DNA of 64,000 bases from Bradyrhizobium erythrophlei (GCA_900129675.1 FSRD01000001.1:4081501-4145500); one strand, 5' to 3'; counted from the first letter of the stretch, positions 45,897 to 54,672 are shown. Notes: a model not told the origin generated them from the letters alone. Program-made: numbers and translations.

Positions 45897-46801
45897 GATC
45901 TCCCATTGCAGGCATCGTTACCCTGATCGCGCTGTTTATCGTCATTATCGTCGGCTACAGCTCGGTCTTCACCGTGCAACAGACCGAGCAGGTACTGGTG
46001 GTGCGGCTCGGCGAGCCCATCCGCGTCGTCTCTGATCCGGGCCTGAACTTCAAGGCGCCCTTCATCGACACCGTGATCTCGATCGACAAACGCATCCTCG
46101 ACCTGGAGAACCCGTCGCAGGAAGTGATCGCGTCGGATCAGAAGCGGCTGGTGGTCGACGCCTTCGCCCGCTACCGCATCAAGAACGCGCTGCGCTTCTA
46201 TCAGAGCGTCGGCTCGATCCAGGCCGCCAACATCCAGCTCACGACGCTGTTGAACGCGTCGCTGCGCCGCGTGCTGGGCGAGGTCACCTTCATCACCGTG
46301 GTGCGCGACGAGCGCGAGCACCTGATGGCGCGGATTCGCGACCAGCTCGACAAGGAGGCCGACGGTTACGGCATCCAGGTGGTCGACGTGCGGATCCGGC
46401 GTGCCGATCTGCCGGAGCAGAACAGCCAGGCGGTCTACCAGCGCATGCAGACCGAACGGCAGCGCGAAGCCGCCGAGTTCCGCGCCCAGGGCGGCCAGAA
46501 GGCGCAGGAGATCCGCTCCAAGGCCGATCGCGAGGCGACCGTCATCATCGCCGAAGCCAACTCGACCGCCGAGCAGACGCGCGGCGCCGGCGACGCCGAA
46601 CGCAACCGCCTGTTCGCCGAAGCCTATGGCAAGGATCCGGATTTCTTCGCGTTCTATCGCTCGATGAGCGCGTATGAGACCGGCCTGAAGAGCAGCGATA
46701 CCCGCTTCCTGCTGCGGCCGGATTCGGAGTTCTTCCGCTTCTTCGCCAATCCCGCCGGTCATCCGCCGGCGGCCGCGGTGCCAGCCGCCCCGAAGCCGTA
46801 A
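45893..46801 (+). CDS. hflC: FtsH modulator HflC
   Basis: 302 residues. N-terminal TM (IAGIVTLIALFIVIIVGYSS), then an SPFH domain (SVFTVQQTEQVLVVRLGEPI, KRLVVDAFARYRI) and the coiled coil ERQREAAEFRAQGGQKAQEI. It forms the HflKC complex with the preceding protein in the inner membrane. The C-terminus ends in an Ala/Pro-rich stretch. Next genes are DUF2065 and degP, the usual alphaproteobacterial order. Confidence 0.95.
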   Translation: MRSPIAGIVTLIALFIVIIVGYSSVFTVQQTEQVLVVRLGEPIRVVSDPGLNFKAPFIDTVISIDKRILDLENPSQEVIASDQKRLVVDAFARYRIKNALRFYQSVGSIQAANIQLTTLLNASLRRVLGEVTFITVVRDEREHLMARIRDQLDKEADGYGIQVVDVRIRRADLPEQNSQAVYQRMQTERQREAAEFRAQGGQKAQEIRSKADREATVIIAEANSTAEQTRGAGDAERNRLFAEAYGKDPDFFAFYRSMSAYETGLKSSDTRFLLRPDSEFFRFFANPAGHPPAAAVPAAPKP

Positions 46802-46824
46802 ACCTAGCCGGCCCGGCACAAGAC

Positions 46825-46851
46825 TGAGCGAAGCGGGTTCCGCTTCGCTCA
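46825..46851. other. Perfect 12-bp hairpin between hflC and the DUF2065 gene
   Basis: TGAGCGAAGCGG, loop GTT, then the exact complement. No T-run follows. It could be an mRNA stabiliser or pause site inside the operon. Confidence 0.5.
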
Positions 46852-46887
46852 ACCAAGAAACTACGTCAAACGGGAGGTTGCCATCCG

Positions 46888-47088
46888 ATGAGGTCCATAG
46901 CGTTCGCCGACTTCCTCATCGGTTTGGGAATCCTGTTCGTGCTGGAAGGCCTGATGTTCGCAGCCAGCCCGGCCTGGATGCGCCGCGCCATGAAGAGCGC
47001 GCTGGCGACACCCGACAATATCCTGCGCGCCGTCGGCATCGGATCGGCGGTCGCGGGCCTGGTCCTGATCTGGTTCGTGCGGCGGTAG
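46888..47088 (+). CDS. DUF2065 family small membrane protein
   Basis: 66 residues with GGGAGG upstream. Two TM segments (FADFLIGLGILFVLEGLMFA and IGSAVAGLVLIWFV) and PAWMRRAM between them. It is conserved between hflC and degP in alphaproteobacteria and purple bacteria (YjeT-like). Function unknown; position suggests membrane protein quality control. Confidence 0.9.
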   Translation: MRSIAFADFLIGLGILFVLEGLMFAASPAWMRRAMKSALATPDNILRAVGIGSAVAGLVLIWFVRR

Positions 47089-47105
47089 CGGCTGGTTCTT
47101 TATTC

Positions 47106-47191
47106 CGTCATTGCGAGCGAAGCGAAGCAATCCATCGCGCCGCGCAAAGAAAGAATGGATTGCTTCGTCGCTTTCGCTCCTCGCAATGACG
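47106..47191. repeat. Dispersed palindromic intergenic repeat, copy 2
   Basis: Same type as 31721-31840: inverted ends CGTCATTGCGAG/CTCGCAATGACG and internal GAAGCAATCCAT with ATGGATTGCTTC. It is shorter because the unit of copy 1 that contains GGGTCGCGCG is missing. It separates the DUF2065 gene from degP. Confidence 0.85.
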
Positions 47192-47339
47192 GAAGAGGCA
47201 GAAATCGCATTGCGAATCAACGGAATCGTTACCCGTTTCCGGCCGGTTTTTCGCCGAAATGTCCGGCTCAAATGCTTGCGCCGCAGGCCGGTTCGGGCGC
47301 ACTGTGGACCCCAAATCGACCCGCTGGAGACAAGCCGAT

Positions 47340-48845
47340 ATGACCGCTGCCAGACCCGCCGTGAGCCGTCGCCTGCGCCTGATGGGAGCTGCGATCATGC
47401 TCGGCGCTGCGAGCATGTTCTGCGCGGCGCCGGCGTTCGCGCGCGGGCCGGACGGCATTGCCGACATCGCCGAGAAGGTGATCGACGCCGTCGTCAACAT
47501 CTCGACCTCGCAGACCGTCGAAGCCAAGGGCGGCGGCGACCGTGGGGCGATGCCGCAATTGCCGCCGGGTTCGCCGTTCGAGGAATTCTTCGACGACTTC
47601 TTCAAGAACCGCAGGGGGCCGGGCGGCGGTTCCAAGGGCGGCGGCGACATGCAGCCGCGCAAGACCAATTCGCTCGGCTCCGGTTTCATCGTCGACACCT
47701 CGGGCATCGTCGTCACCAATAATCACGTCATCGCGGACGCCGATGAGATCAACGTGATCATGAACGACGGCACCAAGATCAAGGCCGAGCTGGTCGGCGT
47801 CGACAAGAAGACCGATATCGCGGTTTTGAAGTTCAAGCCGGTGAAGCCGCTGGTCGCGGTGAAGTTCGGCGATTCCGACAAGCTGCGGCTTGGCGAATGG
47901 GTGATCGCGATCGGCAACCCGTTCAGCCTTGGCGGCACCGTCACCGCCGGCATCGTGTCGGCGCGCAACCGCGACATCAGCCAGGGCCCGTACGACAACT
48001 ACATCCAGACCGACGCCTCGATCAATCGCGGCAATTCCGGCGGACCGCTGTTCAACCTCGAGGGCGAAGTGATCGGCGTCAACACGCTGATCATCTCGCC
48101 GACCGGCGGCTCGATCGGTCTCGGTTTTGCGGTGCCGTCGAAAACCGTGGCCGGCGTGGTCGACCAGCTCCGGCAGTTCGGCGAGCTGCGCCGCGGCTGG
48201 CTCGGCGTGCGCATCCAGCAGGTCTCCGACGAGATCGCCGAAAGCCTCAACATCAAGCCCGCGCGCGGCGCGCTGGTCGCCGGCGTCGACGACAAGGGTC
48301 CGGCGAAGCCGGCGGGCATCGAGCCCGGCGACGTCGTCGTCAAGTTCGACGGCAAGGACGTCAAGGACCCGAAGGATCTGTCGCGCGTCGTCGCCGACAC
48401 CGCGGTCGGCAAGGAAGTCGAGGTCGTCATCATCCGCAAGGGCGCCGAAGAAACCCATAAAGTGACGCTCGGGCGGCTGGAGGACACCGACAAGGTGCAG
48501 CAGGCCGCCGCCAAGGCCAAGGAAGAGCCCGCCGAAAAACCGGTGACGCAAAAGGCGCTCGGCCTTGATCTCGCGACGCTGAGCAAGGATCTGCGGTCCA
48601 AGTACAAGATCAAGGACACCGTGAAGGGCGTGATCATCACCGGCGTCGACGGCACCTCGGACGCTGCCGACAAGCGGTTGTCCGCCGGCGACGTCATCGT
48701 CGAGGTGGCGCAGGAAGCGGTGAGCAACGCCGCCGACGTCAAGAAGCGCGTCGATCAGCTCAAGAAGGACGGCAAGAAGTCGGTCCTGCTGATGGTCGCC
48801 AACGGCGACGGCGAACTGCGGTTCGTGGCGCTGAGCGTGCAGTAG
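47340..48845 (+). CDS. degP: Do-type periplasmic serine protease (DegP/HtrA)
   Basis: 501 residues from the ATG at 47340. Signal peptide ~1-35 (ending AAPAFARG). Protease triad: His129 in TNNHVIADADE, Asp159 in DIAVLKF and Ser233 in NRGNSGGPLF. A Gly-rich insert with acidic FEEFFDDFF precedes the catalytic core. Two PDZ domains follow (~265-360 and ~410-495). It degrades or refolds misfolded envelope proteins. It is placed after hflKC, another membrane quality-control system. Confidence 0.95.
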   Translation: MTAARPAVSRRLRLMGAAIMLGAASMFCAAPAFARGPDGIADIAEKVIDAVVNISTSQTVEAKGGGDRGAMPQLPPGSPFEEFFDDFFKNRRGPGGGSKGGGDMQPRKTNSLGSGFIVDTSGIVVTNNHVIADADEINVIMNDGTKIKAELVGVDKKTDIAVLKFKPVKPLVAVKFGDSDKLRLGEWVIAIGNPFSLGGTVTAGIVSARNRDISQGPYDNYIQTDASINRGNSGGPLFNLEGEVIGVNTLIISPTGGSIGLGFAVPSKTVAGVVDQLRQFGELRRGWLGVRIQQVSDEIAESLNIKPARGALVAGVDDKGPAKPAGIEPGDVVVKFDGKDVKDPKDLSRVVADTAVGKEVEVVIIRKGAEETHKVTLGRLEDTDKVQQAAAKAKEEPAEKPVTQKALGLDLATLSKDLRSKYKIKDTVKGVIITGVDGTSDAADKRLSAGDVIVEVAQEAVSNAADVKKRVDQLKKDGKKSVLLMVANGDGELRFVALSVQ

Positions 48846-48870
48846 GGGGCGTTGGGTGTACGCATATGTC

Positions 48871-48977
48871 GTTGCCCGCCTGTCCTCGACTTGATCGGGA
48901 ATGACCCGGCAATCCATCTTCTTTGTGAGAGTCTTATGAAGTTTGATGGATGCCCGGATCAAGTCCGGGCATGACGG
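48871..48977. repeat. Intergenic repeat of the 'CCGGGCATGACG' type, copy 1
   Basis: The right end reads CCGGATCAAGTCCGGGCATG, itself an inverted repeat; the left end carries a degraded version. It shares the tail CCCGGGCATGACG-like end with 54013-54102. It fills the gap between the convergent degP and serB genes. Confidence 0.65.
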
Positions 48978-48994
48978 CTGAGGAAGCCGAAAGA

Positions 48995-49888
48995 CTAACC
49001 CCCCACAAACTCGTCGCGCCGATAGCCCTGCACGTACAGCAGTGCGGTGAGATCGCCATGGTCGATCCGCGCGGCGGCGGCTGCGGCGACCGCGGGCTTG
49101 GCGTGATAGGCAACCCCGAGGCCGGCGCCCTCGATCATGCTGAGATCGTTGGCGCCGTCGCCGGCCACCAGCGTGTCGATCTCGTCGAGATCAAACGACT
49201 CCGTGAGTTCGATCAGGGTCGCAAGCTTGGCGGCGCGGCCCAGGATCGGCTCGGTGACTTCGCCGGTGAGCTTGCCGTCGCGCACCTTCAATTCATTGGC
49301 GCGGTTCTCCTGGAATCCGATCATCGCCGCGACCGCGTTGCTGAACAGCGTAAAGCCGCCCGAGATCAGGCAGGTATAGGCGCCGTGCGCGCGCATGGTC
49401 ATGACCAGCTCGCTGCCGCCCGGCGTCGGCGTGATGCGCTTTGCCAGCACTTCATCGACCACGCCGACCGGCATGTCCTTCAAGAGCGCGACGCGCTCGC
49501 GCAGCGCCGGCTCGAACGCGATCTCGCCGCGCATCGCGCGTTCTGTGATGGCCGCGACATGGGCCTTCAGCCCGGCGAAGTCGGCCAGTTCGTCGATACA
49601 TTCCTGGCCGATCATGGTGGAATCCATGTCGGCGAGAAAAAGCTTCTTGCGCCTGACCGCCCGAGGCTGCACCACAATGTCGATCGGCAGATCGCCGCGC
49701 GCCTGGCGCAGGCGGTTCTCGATGGCCTTGATATCCTCGCTTGCATCGAAGGGGATGTCGACCGCCACTTCGTCGAACAGCCACTGCGCCCTGCCGGGCG
49801 AGGGCAGAACGGCCAGCGCGCCGTCGACGATGGTGGAGTCGAGCGCGGGGTTGGCGGGATTGCAGATGAGCGTGGCGACGAGGGACAT
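48995..49888 (-). CDS. serB: Phosphoserine phosphatase
   Basis: 297 residues from the ATG at 49888. Residues ~1-80 are an ACT-like regulatory domain. The HAD catalytic domain has FLADMDSTMIGQEC (nucleophile Asp in DxDST), SGGFTLF and GDGANDLSMIEGAGLG. It makes serine from phosphoserine, the last step of the pathway. Its start codon overlaps that of the divergent miaA by 2 bases, so each gene's promoter must lie inside the other's coding sequence. Confidence 0.95.
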   Translation of the reverse strand: MSLVATLICNPANPALDSTIVDGALAVLPSPGRAQWLFDEVAVDIPFDASEDIKAIENRLRQARGDLPIDIVVQPRAVRRKKLFLADMDSTMIGQECIDELADFAGLKAHVAAITERAMRGEIAFEPALRERVALLKDMPVGVVDEVLAKRITPTPGGSELVMTMRAHGAYTCLISGGFTLFSNAVAAMIGFQENRANELKVRDGKLTGEVTEPILGRAAKLATLIELTESFDLDEIDTLVAGDGANDLSMIEGAGLGVAYHAKPAVAAAAAARIDHGDLTALLYVQGYRRDEFVGG

Positions 49889-50825
49889 GCAGGCGAATTC
49901 GCAAGTTGAGGGCAAGGCGGTGCTTATCGCAGGGCCGACCGCCAGCGGCAAGTCGGCCTTCGCGCTCGATTTGGCGCAAAAAACCGGCGGCGTGGTCATC
50001 AACACCGATTCCATGCAGGTCTATCGCGATCTCCGCATCCTGACGGCGCGGCCGACGCTGGAAGAGGAGGCGCAGGCGCCGCACCGGCTCTACGGCCATG
50101 TCGACGCCGCCGTGAATTTTTCGGCCGGTGCCTGGGTGAGCGATGCCGCGAAGGCATTGGCGGAGGCGCGTGCGCAAAACCGGCTGCCGATTTTCACCGG
50201 TGGTTCCGGGCTCTATTTCAAGGCGCTGACGCGCGGGCTTTCGGCGGTGCCGCCGATCGCTGCCGAAGTGCGCGAGGACGTGCGCGCAAGGCTGGAGCGC
50301 GACGGCGTCGAGGCATCGCATGCGGCGTTGGCGCAAAAGGATCCCGTCTCGGCGGAACGTCTGAAGCCGCGCGACCGCACCCGGATCGCCCGCGCGCTTG
50401 AAGTCGTCGAAGCCACCGGCCGTTCGCTGACCGACTGGCACCGCGAAGGCCTGCCGCCGCTGCTGCCGCCGGGACAATTCAGCGCAATATTCCTCGCGCC
50501 CGATCGCGAAGACCTCTACGCGCGGATCGATGCTCGGTTCGATGTGATGCTTGCCGCCGGCGCGCGCGAAGAAGTCGCCGCACTCGCCGCACGAAAGCTC
50601 GATCCGCTGCTGCCGGCGATGAAGGCCCATGGCGTGCCGACATTGATCCGGCACTTGCAGGGCGAGATCACCCTGGAGCAGGCGGCCGAGATCGGCCGTG
50701 CCGACACGAGGCATTACGCAAAACGGCAGTTCACCTGGTTCCGGCATCAATTGCCGGAGTTCGAGTGGGTGAAGCCGGAAGCGGCGAGGGGGTGGGTTGC
50801 CGCCGTCATTCCGGGGCGCTCGTGA
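49887..50825 (+). CDS. miaA: tRNA dimethylallyltransferase MiaA
   Basis: 312 residues from the ATG at 49887, with GAGGG upstream. P-loop LIAGPTASGKSAFALDLA, substrate Asp in INTDSMQVYRDL, and IFTGGSGLYFKALTRG and RHYAKRQFTWFR near the end. It adds dimethylallyl to A37 of tRNAs that read UNN codons. The final residues (AVIPGRS) are encoded by the start of an intergenic repeat (from 50804), so the C-terminus was probably altered by repeat insertion. Confidence 0.95.
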   Translation: MQANSQVEGKAVLIAGPTASGKSAFALDLAQKTGGVVINTDSMQVYRDLRILTARPTLEEEAQAPHRLYGHVDAAVNFSAGAWVSDAAKALAEARAQNRLPIFTGGSGLYFKALTRGLSAVPPIAAEVREDVRARLERDGVEASHAALAQKDPVSAERLKPRDRTRIARALEVVEATGRSLTDWHREGLPPLLPPGQFSAIFLAPDREDLYARIDARFDVMLAAGAREEVAALAARKLDPLLPAMKAHGVPTLIRHLQGEITLEQAAEIGRADTRHYAKRQFTWFRHQLPEFEWVKPEAARGWVAAVIPGRS

Positions 50826-50886
50826 AACGAGCGAGCCCGGAATCTCGAGGTTCCGGGTTCGCGCTTCGCGCGCCCCGGAACGACGG
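50804..50886. repeat. Palindromic repeat overlapping the miaA 3' end
   Basis: Starts CGTCATTCCGGGGCGC and ends GCGCCCCGGAACGACGG, an inverted pair. Internal hairpins CGCTCGTGAAACGAGCG and GCGCTTCGCGC. The first 22 bases lie inside the miaA coding sequence. A third repeat type, distinct from the CGTCATTGCGAG and CCGGGCATGACG elements. Confidence 0.75.
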
Positions 50887-51046
50887 TGAAGGGCCCCCCG
50901 CGCATGGCTGGAACGGCGAAATTCGCACTCGCCGAAAGCCAGGAACCCCGCTAAGCTCCAAAAATCGCGCCAAGTGGCCGCCTTCCCTTGACTTCCGGGG
51001 TCTGGTGGCTATAAACGCGCAACCTTTGGGAAGTCCGAGCCGCTAA

Positions 51047-51112
51047 ATGCGTAATATTATTACCAAACTCCTTATCGTAGTCGTACCCAGGCGCACCGCC
51101 GGGGATGGCTGA
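51047..51112 (+). CDS. ilv leader peptide
   Basis: 21 codons plus TGA. The peptide begins MRN and contains IITKLLIVVV: three Ile, two Leu and three Val codons clustered as in attenuator leader peptides of branched-chain synthesis operons. It lies ahead of a hairpin and a strong terminator and 108 bp before ilvB. Ribosome stalling at these codons when Ile/Val/Leu-tRNA is scarce would let transcription continue. Confidence 0.88.
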   Translation: MRNIITKLLIVVVPRRTAGDG

Positions 51113-51162
51113 GGCCATCCAAATTCGGACGGTGTGCATGGGGCCTCTTAAGGCCCTTTTTT
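51091..51162 (+). promoter_or_regulatory. ilvB transcription attenuator (hairpins plus terminator)
   Basis: Inner hairpin GGATGGC/GCCATCC (51103-51120), with outer arms GCGCACCG (51091-51098) and CGGTGTGC (51131-51138) that can extend it. Then the terminator stem GGGCCT-CTTA-AGGCCC (51141-51156) and six T (51157-51162). The first structure overlaps the leader-peptide stop codon, as expected for translation-controlled attenuation. Confidence 0.87.
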
Positions 51163-51219
51163 ATTTCCCAAAACTGAAACTGACGAAGCCGCGCTGGGAC
51201 AGCGCATCCGGAGTAAGTC

Positions 51220-52995
51220 ATGACCGACAAGAGCCACGATCCGAACCAGATGACCGGCGCCGCGATGATCGTGCGCGCTCTGATCGATCACGGCGTGCAA
51301 CACCTCTTTGGCTATCCCGGCGGCGCGGTGCTTCCGATATATGACGAGATTTTCCAGCAGACCGAGGTCGAGCACATCCTGGTCCGGCACGAGCAGGGCG
51401 CCGGCCACGCCGCCGAAGGCTATGCGCGCTCCACCGGCAAGCCGGGCGTGGTGCTGGTGACCTCCGGTCCCGGCGCCACCAACATGGTGACGCCGCTGAC
51501 GGACGCGCTGATGGATTCGATTCCGCTGGTCTGCATCACCGGCCAGGTGCCGACGCATCTGATCGGTAATGACGCGTTCCAGGAATGCGACACGGTCGGC
51601 ATCACCCGGCCCTGCACCAAGCACAATTGGCTGGTGCGCGACGTCAACGACCTCGCAAAAGTGCTGCACGAGGCGTTCTATGTCGCGACCACGGGCCGTC
51701 CGGGTCCCGTGCTGGTCGACGTGCCCAAGGACGTGCAGTTTGCGACCGGCACCTACCACCCGCCGTGCAAATCGGACGTGCACGTGTCCTACACGCCGCG
51801 GGTCAAGGGCGACGCGGCGCAGATCCGCAAGGCCGTAGCGCTGCTGGCGTCCGCCAAGCGCCCTGTGATCTATTCCGGCGGCGGCGTCATCAATTCCGGA
51901 CCCGAAGCGTCAAAGCTGCTGCGCGAACTGGTCGAGGCCACCGGCTTTCCGATCACTTCGACCCTGATGGGGCTGGGGGCCTATCCGGCGACCGGCAAGA
52001 ACTGGCTCGGCATGCTCGGCATGCACGGCACCTACGAAGCCAACATGTCGATGCATGATTGCGACGTCATGCTGTGCATCGGCGCGCGTTTCGACGACCG
52101 CATCACCGGCCGTGTCGATGCGTTCTCACCGAACTCGAAGAAGATCCATATCGATATCGATCCGTCCTCGATCAACAAGAATATCCGCGTCGACGTTCCG
52201 ATCATCGGCGATTGCGCCAATGTGCTGGGCGACCTGCTGCAGGTGTTCAAGGCGGAGGCGAAGAAGCCGGACATCAGGCCGTGGTGGCAGGAAATTGCAA
52301 AGTGGCGCGCGCGCAATTCGCTGTCCTATAAGAAGAACAGCGATATCATCCTGCCGCAATACGCGATCGAGCGCCTGTTCGAGGCGACCCGCGGCCGCGA
52401 CACCTACATCACCACCGAAGTCGGCCAGCACCAGATGTGGGCAGCGCAGTTCTTCGGTTTCGAGGAGCCGCACCGCTGGATGACCTCCGGCGGTCTCGGC
52501 ACCATGGGCTATGGCCTGCCGGCGGCGCTGGGCGTCCAGGTCGCGCACCGCGACAGCCTCGTGATCGATATCGCCGGCGACGCCTCGGTGCAGATGACGA
52601 TGCAGGAGATGTCGACGGCGGTTCAATACGAACTGCCGATCAAGATCTTCATCCTGAACAACCAGTATATGGGCATGGTGCGGCAGTGGCAGCAGCTGCT
52701 GCATGGCAACCGGCTGTCGCACTCCTACTCCGAGGCGCTGCCGGATTTCGTCAAGCTTGCGGATGCCTTCGGCTGCGTCGGCCTGCAGGCGATCAAGCCC
52801 GGTGATCTCGATGGTGCGATCAAGGAGATGATCTCGATCAAGCGCCCGGTGCTGTTCGACTGCCGGGTGGCGGCGCTGGAAAACTGCTTCCCGATGATTC
52901 CGTCCGGCAAGGCGCACAACGAAATGCTGCTGCCGGCTGAAGCAACCGATGAGGCCACCGCGTCCGCCTTCGCCGGCGGCAAGGCGCTGGTGTGA
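51220..52995 (+). CDS. ilvB: Acetolactate synthase, large subunit
   Basis: 591 residues; thiamine-diphosphate enzyme. N-terminal FGYPGGAVLPIYDEI and the catalytic Glu in HEQGAGHAAEGYAR, a central FAD region, and C-terminal ThDP motif GDASVQMTMQEMSTAVQYELPIKIF split around GDG-like GDA and the NN pair (FILNNQYMG). It condenses pyruvate with pyruvate or 2-oxobutanoate, the first common step to valine, leucine and isoleucine. Expression is likely set by the attenuator just upstream. Confidence 0.97.
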   Translation: MTDKSHDPNQMTGAAMIVRALIDHGVQHLFGYPGGAVLPIYDEIFQQTEVEHILVRHEQGAGHAAEGYARSTGKPGVVLVTSGPGATNMVTPLTDALMDSIPLVCITGQVPTHLIGNDAFQECDTVGITRPCTKHNWLVRDVNDLAKVLHEAFYVATTGRPGPVLVDVPKDVQFATGTYHPPCKSDVHVSYTPRVKGDAAQIRKAVALLASAKRPVIYSGGGVINSGPEASKLLRELVEATGFPITSTLMGLGAYPATGKNWLGMLGMHGTYEANMSMHDCDVMLCIGARFDDRITGRVDAFSPNSKKIHIDIDPSSINKNIRVDVPIIGDCANVLGDLLQVFKAEAKKPDIRPWWQEIAKWRARNSLSYKKNSDIILPQYAIERLFEATRGRDTYITTEVGQHQMWAAQFFGFEEPHRWMTSGGLGTMGYGLPAALGVQVAHRDSLVIDIAGDASVQMTMQEMSTAVQYELPIKIFILNNQYMGMVRQWQQLLHGNRLSHSYSEALPDFVKLADAFGCVGLQAIKPGDLDGAIKEMISIKRPVLFDCRVAALENCFPMIPSGKAHNEMLLPAEATDEATASAFAGGKALV

Positions 52996-53004
52996 GGCGA
53001 ACGA

Positions 53005-53994
53005 ATGTTTGATCTCAGGGAACTCGAACGTGCGCAGGGGATCGTCGGCGCCGCGGTGCCGCCGACCCCGGCGCATGCCTGGCCGCTGCTCGCTGAGCGA
53101 CTTGGCACCGATGTCGTGGTCAAACATGAGAACCATGCGCCGACCGGCGCCTTCAAGGTGCGCGGCGGGCTGGTCTATCTCGAGCGCCTGAAGCGCGAGC
53201 AGCCCAATTCACCCGGGATCATCTCCGCCACGCGCGGCAATCATGGCCAGAGCCTCGCGTTCGCGGCGCGCCGTCACGGCTTGCGGGCGACGATCTGCGT
53301 GCCATCAGGCAATTCGGTCGAGAAGAACCGCGCGATGCGAGCGTTCGGCGCCGAACTGGTCGAGCACGGCGAGGATTTCGAGGCGGCGCGGGATGAGGCG
53401 GTTCGACGCGGCCAGTTCGAAGGACTGCACATGGTGCCGTCGTTCCACCCGGACCTCGTGCTCGGGGTTGCGACCTACGCGCTCGAGCTCTTCAGGTCGG
53501 CGCCGGACCTCGACGTTCTCTATGTGCCGATCGGGCTGGGCTCCGGCATCTGCGGCTGCATCCTGGCGCGCGACCTGCTCGGCCTCAAAACCGAAATCGT
53601 CGGCGTGCAATCGACCGAGGCGCCGTCCTACGCGCTGTCGTTCGCGGCCGGCACGGTGGTGACGACCGAAACCGGCAATACGCTGGCCGACGGCATGGCG
53701 ACGCGGATTCCCGTCGCCGATGCGCTGGCAATTATCCGCAAGGGCGCCTCGCGCATCGTGCAGGTCACCGACGACGAGATCGCCGCCGCCGTCCGTTTCT
53801 ATTGGACCGACACCCATAATCTAGCCGAAGGCGCGGGCGCCGCACCACTTGCGGCGGCGCTGCAGGACAAGGCCCGCAATCGCGGCAAGCGCGTCGGCCT
53901 GATCCTGAGCGGCGGCAATATCGATTTCGATCTGTTCCGCCGATGGGTCGGGACGGAAATGGCCACCACTGCCGGTGAAAGGGCGATGGTGTGA
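53005..53994 (+). CDS. Threonine/serine dehydratase-like PLP enzyme
   Basis: 329 residues; fold type II PLP protein. PLP Lys in APTGAFKVRGG, SATRGNHGQSLAFAA (Asn contact) and the Gly-rich phosphate loop GLGSGICGC. No C-terminal regulatory domain, so it resembles the short catabolic or broad-specificity threonine/serine dehydratases. It would give 2-oxobutanoate for isoleucine synthesis, which fits its place between ilvB (9 bp upstream) and ilvN. It could instead act on hydroxyaspartate or another beta-hydroxy amino acid. Confidence 0.86.
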   Translation: MFDLRELERAQGIVGAAVPPTPAHAWPLLAERLGTDVVVKHENHAPTGAFKVRGGLVYLERLKREQPNSPGIISATRGNHGQSLAFAARRHGLRATICVPSGNSVEKNRAMRAFGAELVEHGEDFEAARDEAVRRGQFEGLHMVPSFHPDLVLGVATYALELFRSAPDLDVLYVPIGLGSGICGCILARDLLGLKTEIVGVQSTEAPSYALSFAAGTVVTTETGNTLADGMATRIPVADALAIIRKGASRIVQVTDDEIAAAVRFYWTDTHNLAEGAGAAPLAAALQDKARNRGKRVGLILSGGNIDFDLFRRWVGTEMATTAGERAMV

Positions 53995-54012
53995 GAATGT
54001 TGAGAAAGAAGT

Positions 54013-54102
54013 CGTCATGGCCGGCCTTGTCCCGGCCATCCACGTCTTCCTTTCCGTGGGGACTTTAGGACGTGGTTGCCCGGGACAAGCCCGGGCATGA
54101 CG
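54013..54102. repeat. Intergenic repeat of the 'CCGGGCATGACG' type, copy 2
   Basis: Starts CGTCATGGCCGG and ends CCCGGGACAAGCCCGGGCAT followed by GACG; ends are roughly inverted. Internal CACGTC/GACGTG pair. It lies inside the ilv operon, between the dehydratase and ilvN, and an open frame running from it into ilvN is not real coding. Confidence 0.7.
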
Positions 54103-54126
54103 AATGAGAGATTGATAGGGACGACA

Positions 54127-54669
54127 ATGAACCAGCCCGCATCCGCATACTTCCTCGAAGAGCGCCACGACCCGACCGAGTCGCACACGCTCTCGGTCCT
54201 CGTGCAGAACGAGCCGGGCGTACTCGCGCGCGTGATCGGGCTGTTTTCCGGCCGCGGCTACAACATCGAAAGTCTCACCGTCTCCGAGACCGAGAGCCAG
54301 AAACATCTCTCCCGCATCACCATCGTCACCACCGGCACGCCGATGGTGATCGAGCAGATCAAGCATCAGCTCGACCGCATGGTCCCGGTCTACCGCGTCG
54401 TCGACATGACGCTGACCGGCCGCTCGATCGAGCGGGAACTCGCCATGGTGAAGGTGCGCGGCGGCGGCGACAACCGCGTCGAGGCGCTGCGGCTGGCGGA
54501 TGCGTTCCGCGCCCGCGTGATCGACGCCACGACCGAGAGCTTTGTGTTCGAGATCACCGGCAATTCCGCCAAGATCAACCAGTTCATCGACCTGATGCGT
54601 CCACTCGGCCTCGTCGAGGTGTCGCGCACCGGGGTTGCCGCGATCGGGCGCGGGCCTGAGGGGATGTGA
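54127..54669 (+). CDS. ilvN: Acetolactate synthase, small regulatory subunit
   Basis: 180 residues from the ATG at 54127. N-terminal ACT domain (HTLSVLVQNEPGVLARVIGLF, GRGYNIESLTVSETE), then the conserved C-terminal ALS_ss domain (FVFEITGNSAKINQFIDLM). It binds valine and restrains or activates the large subunit. It is separated from ilvB by the dehydratase gene and a repeat element, an unusual arrangement for this usually contiguous pair. Confidence 0.95.
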   Translation: MNQPASAYFLEERHDPTESHTLSVLVQNEPGVLARVIGLFSGRGYNIESLTVSETESQKHLSRITIVTTGTPMVIEQIKHQLDRMVPVYRVVDMTLTGRSIERELAMVKVRGGGDNRVEALRLADAFRARVIDATTESFVFEITGNSAKINQFIDLMRPLGLVEVSRTGVAAIGRGPEGM

Positions 54670-54672
54670 ACC

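Noticed and set aside
54076..54126. Upstream start for ilvN
   Set aside because: It lies in a palindromic repeat; homologues start near MNQPAS.
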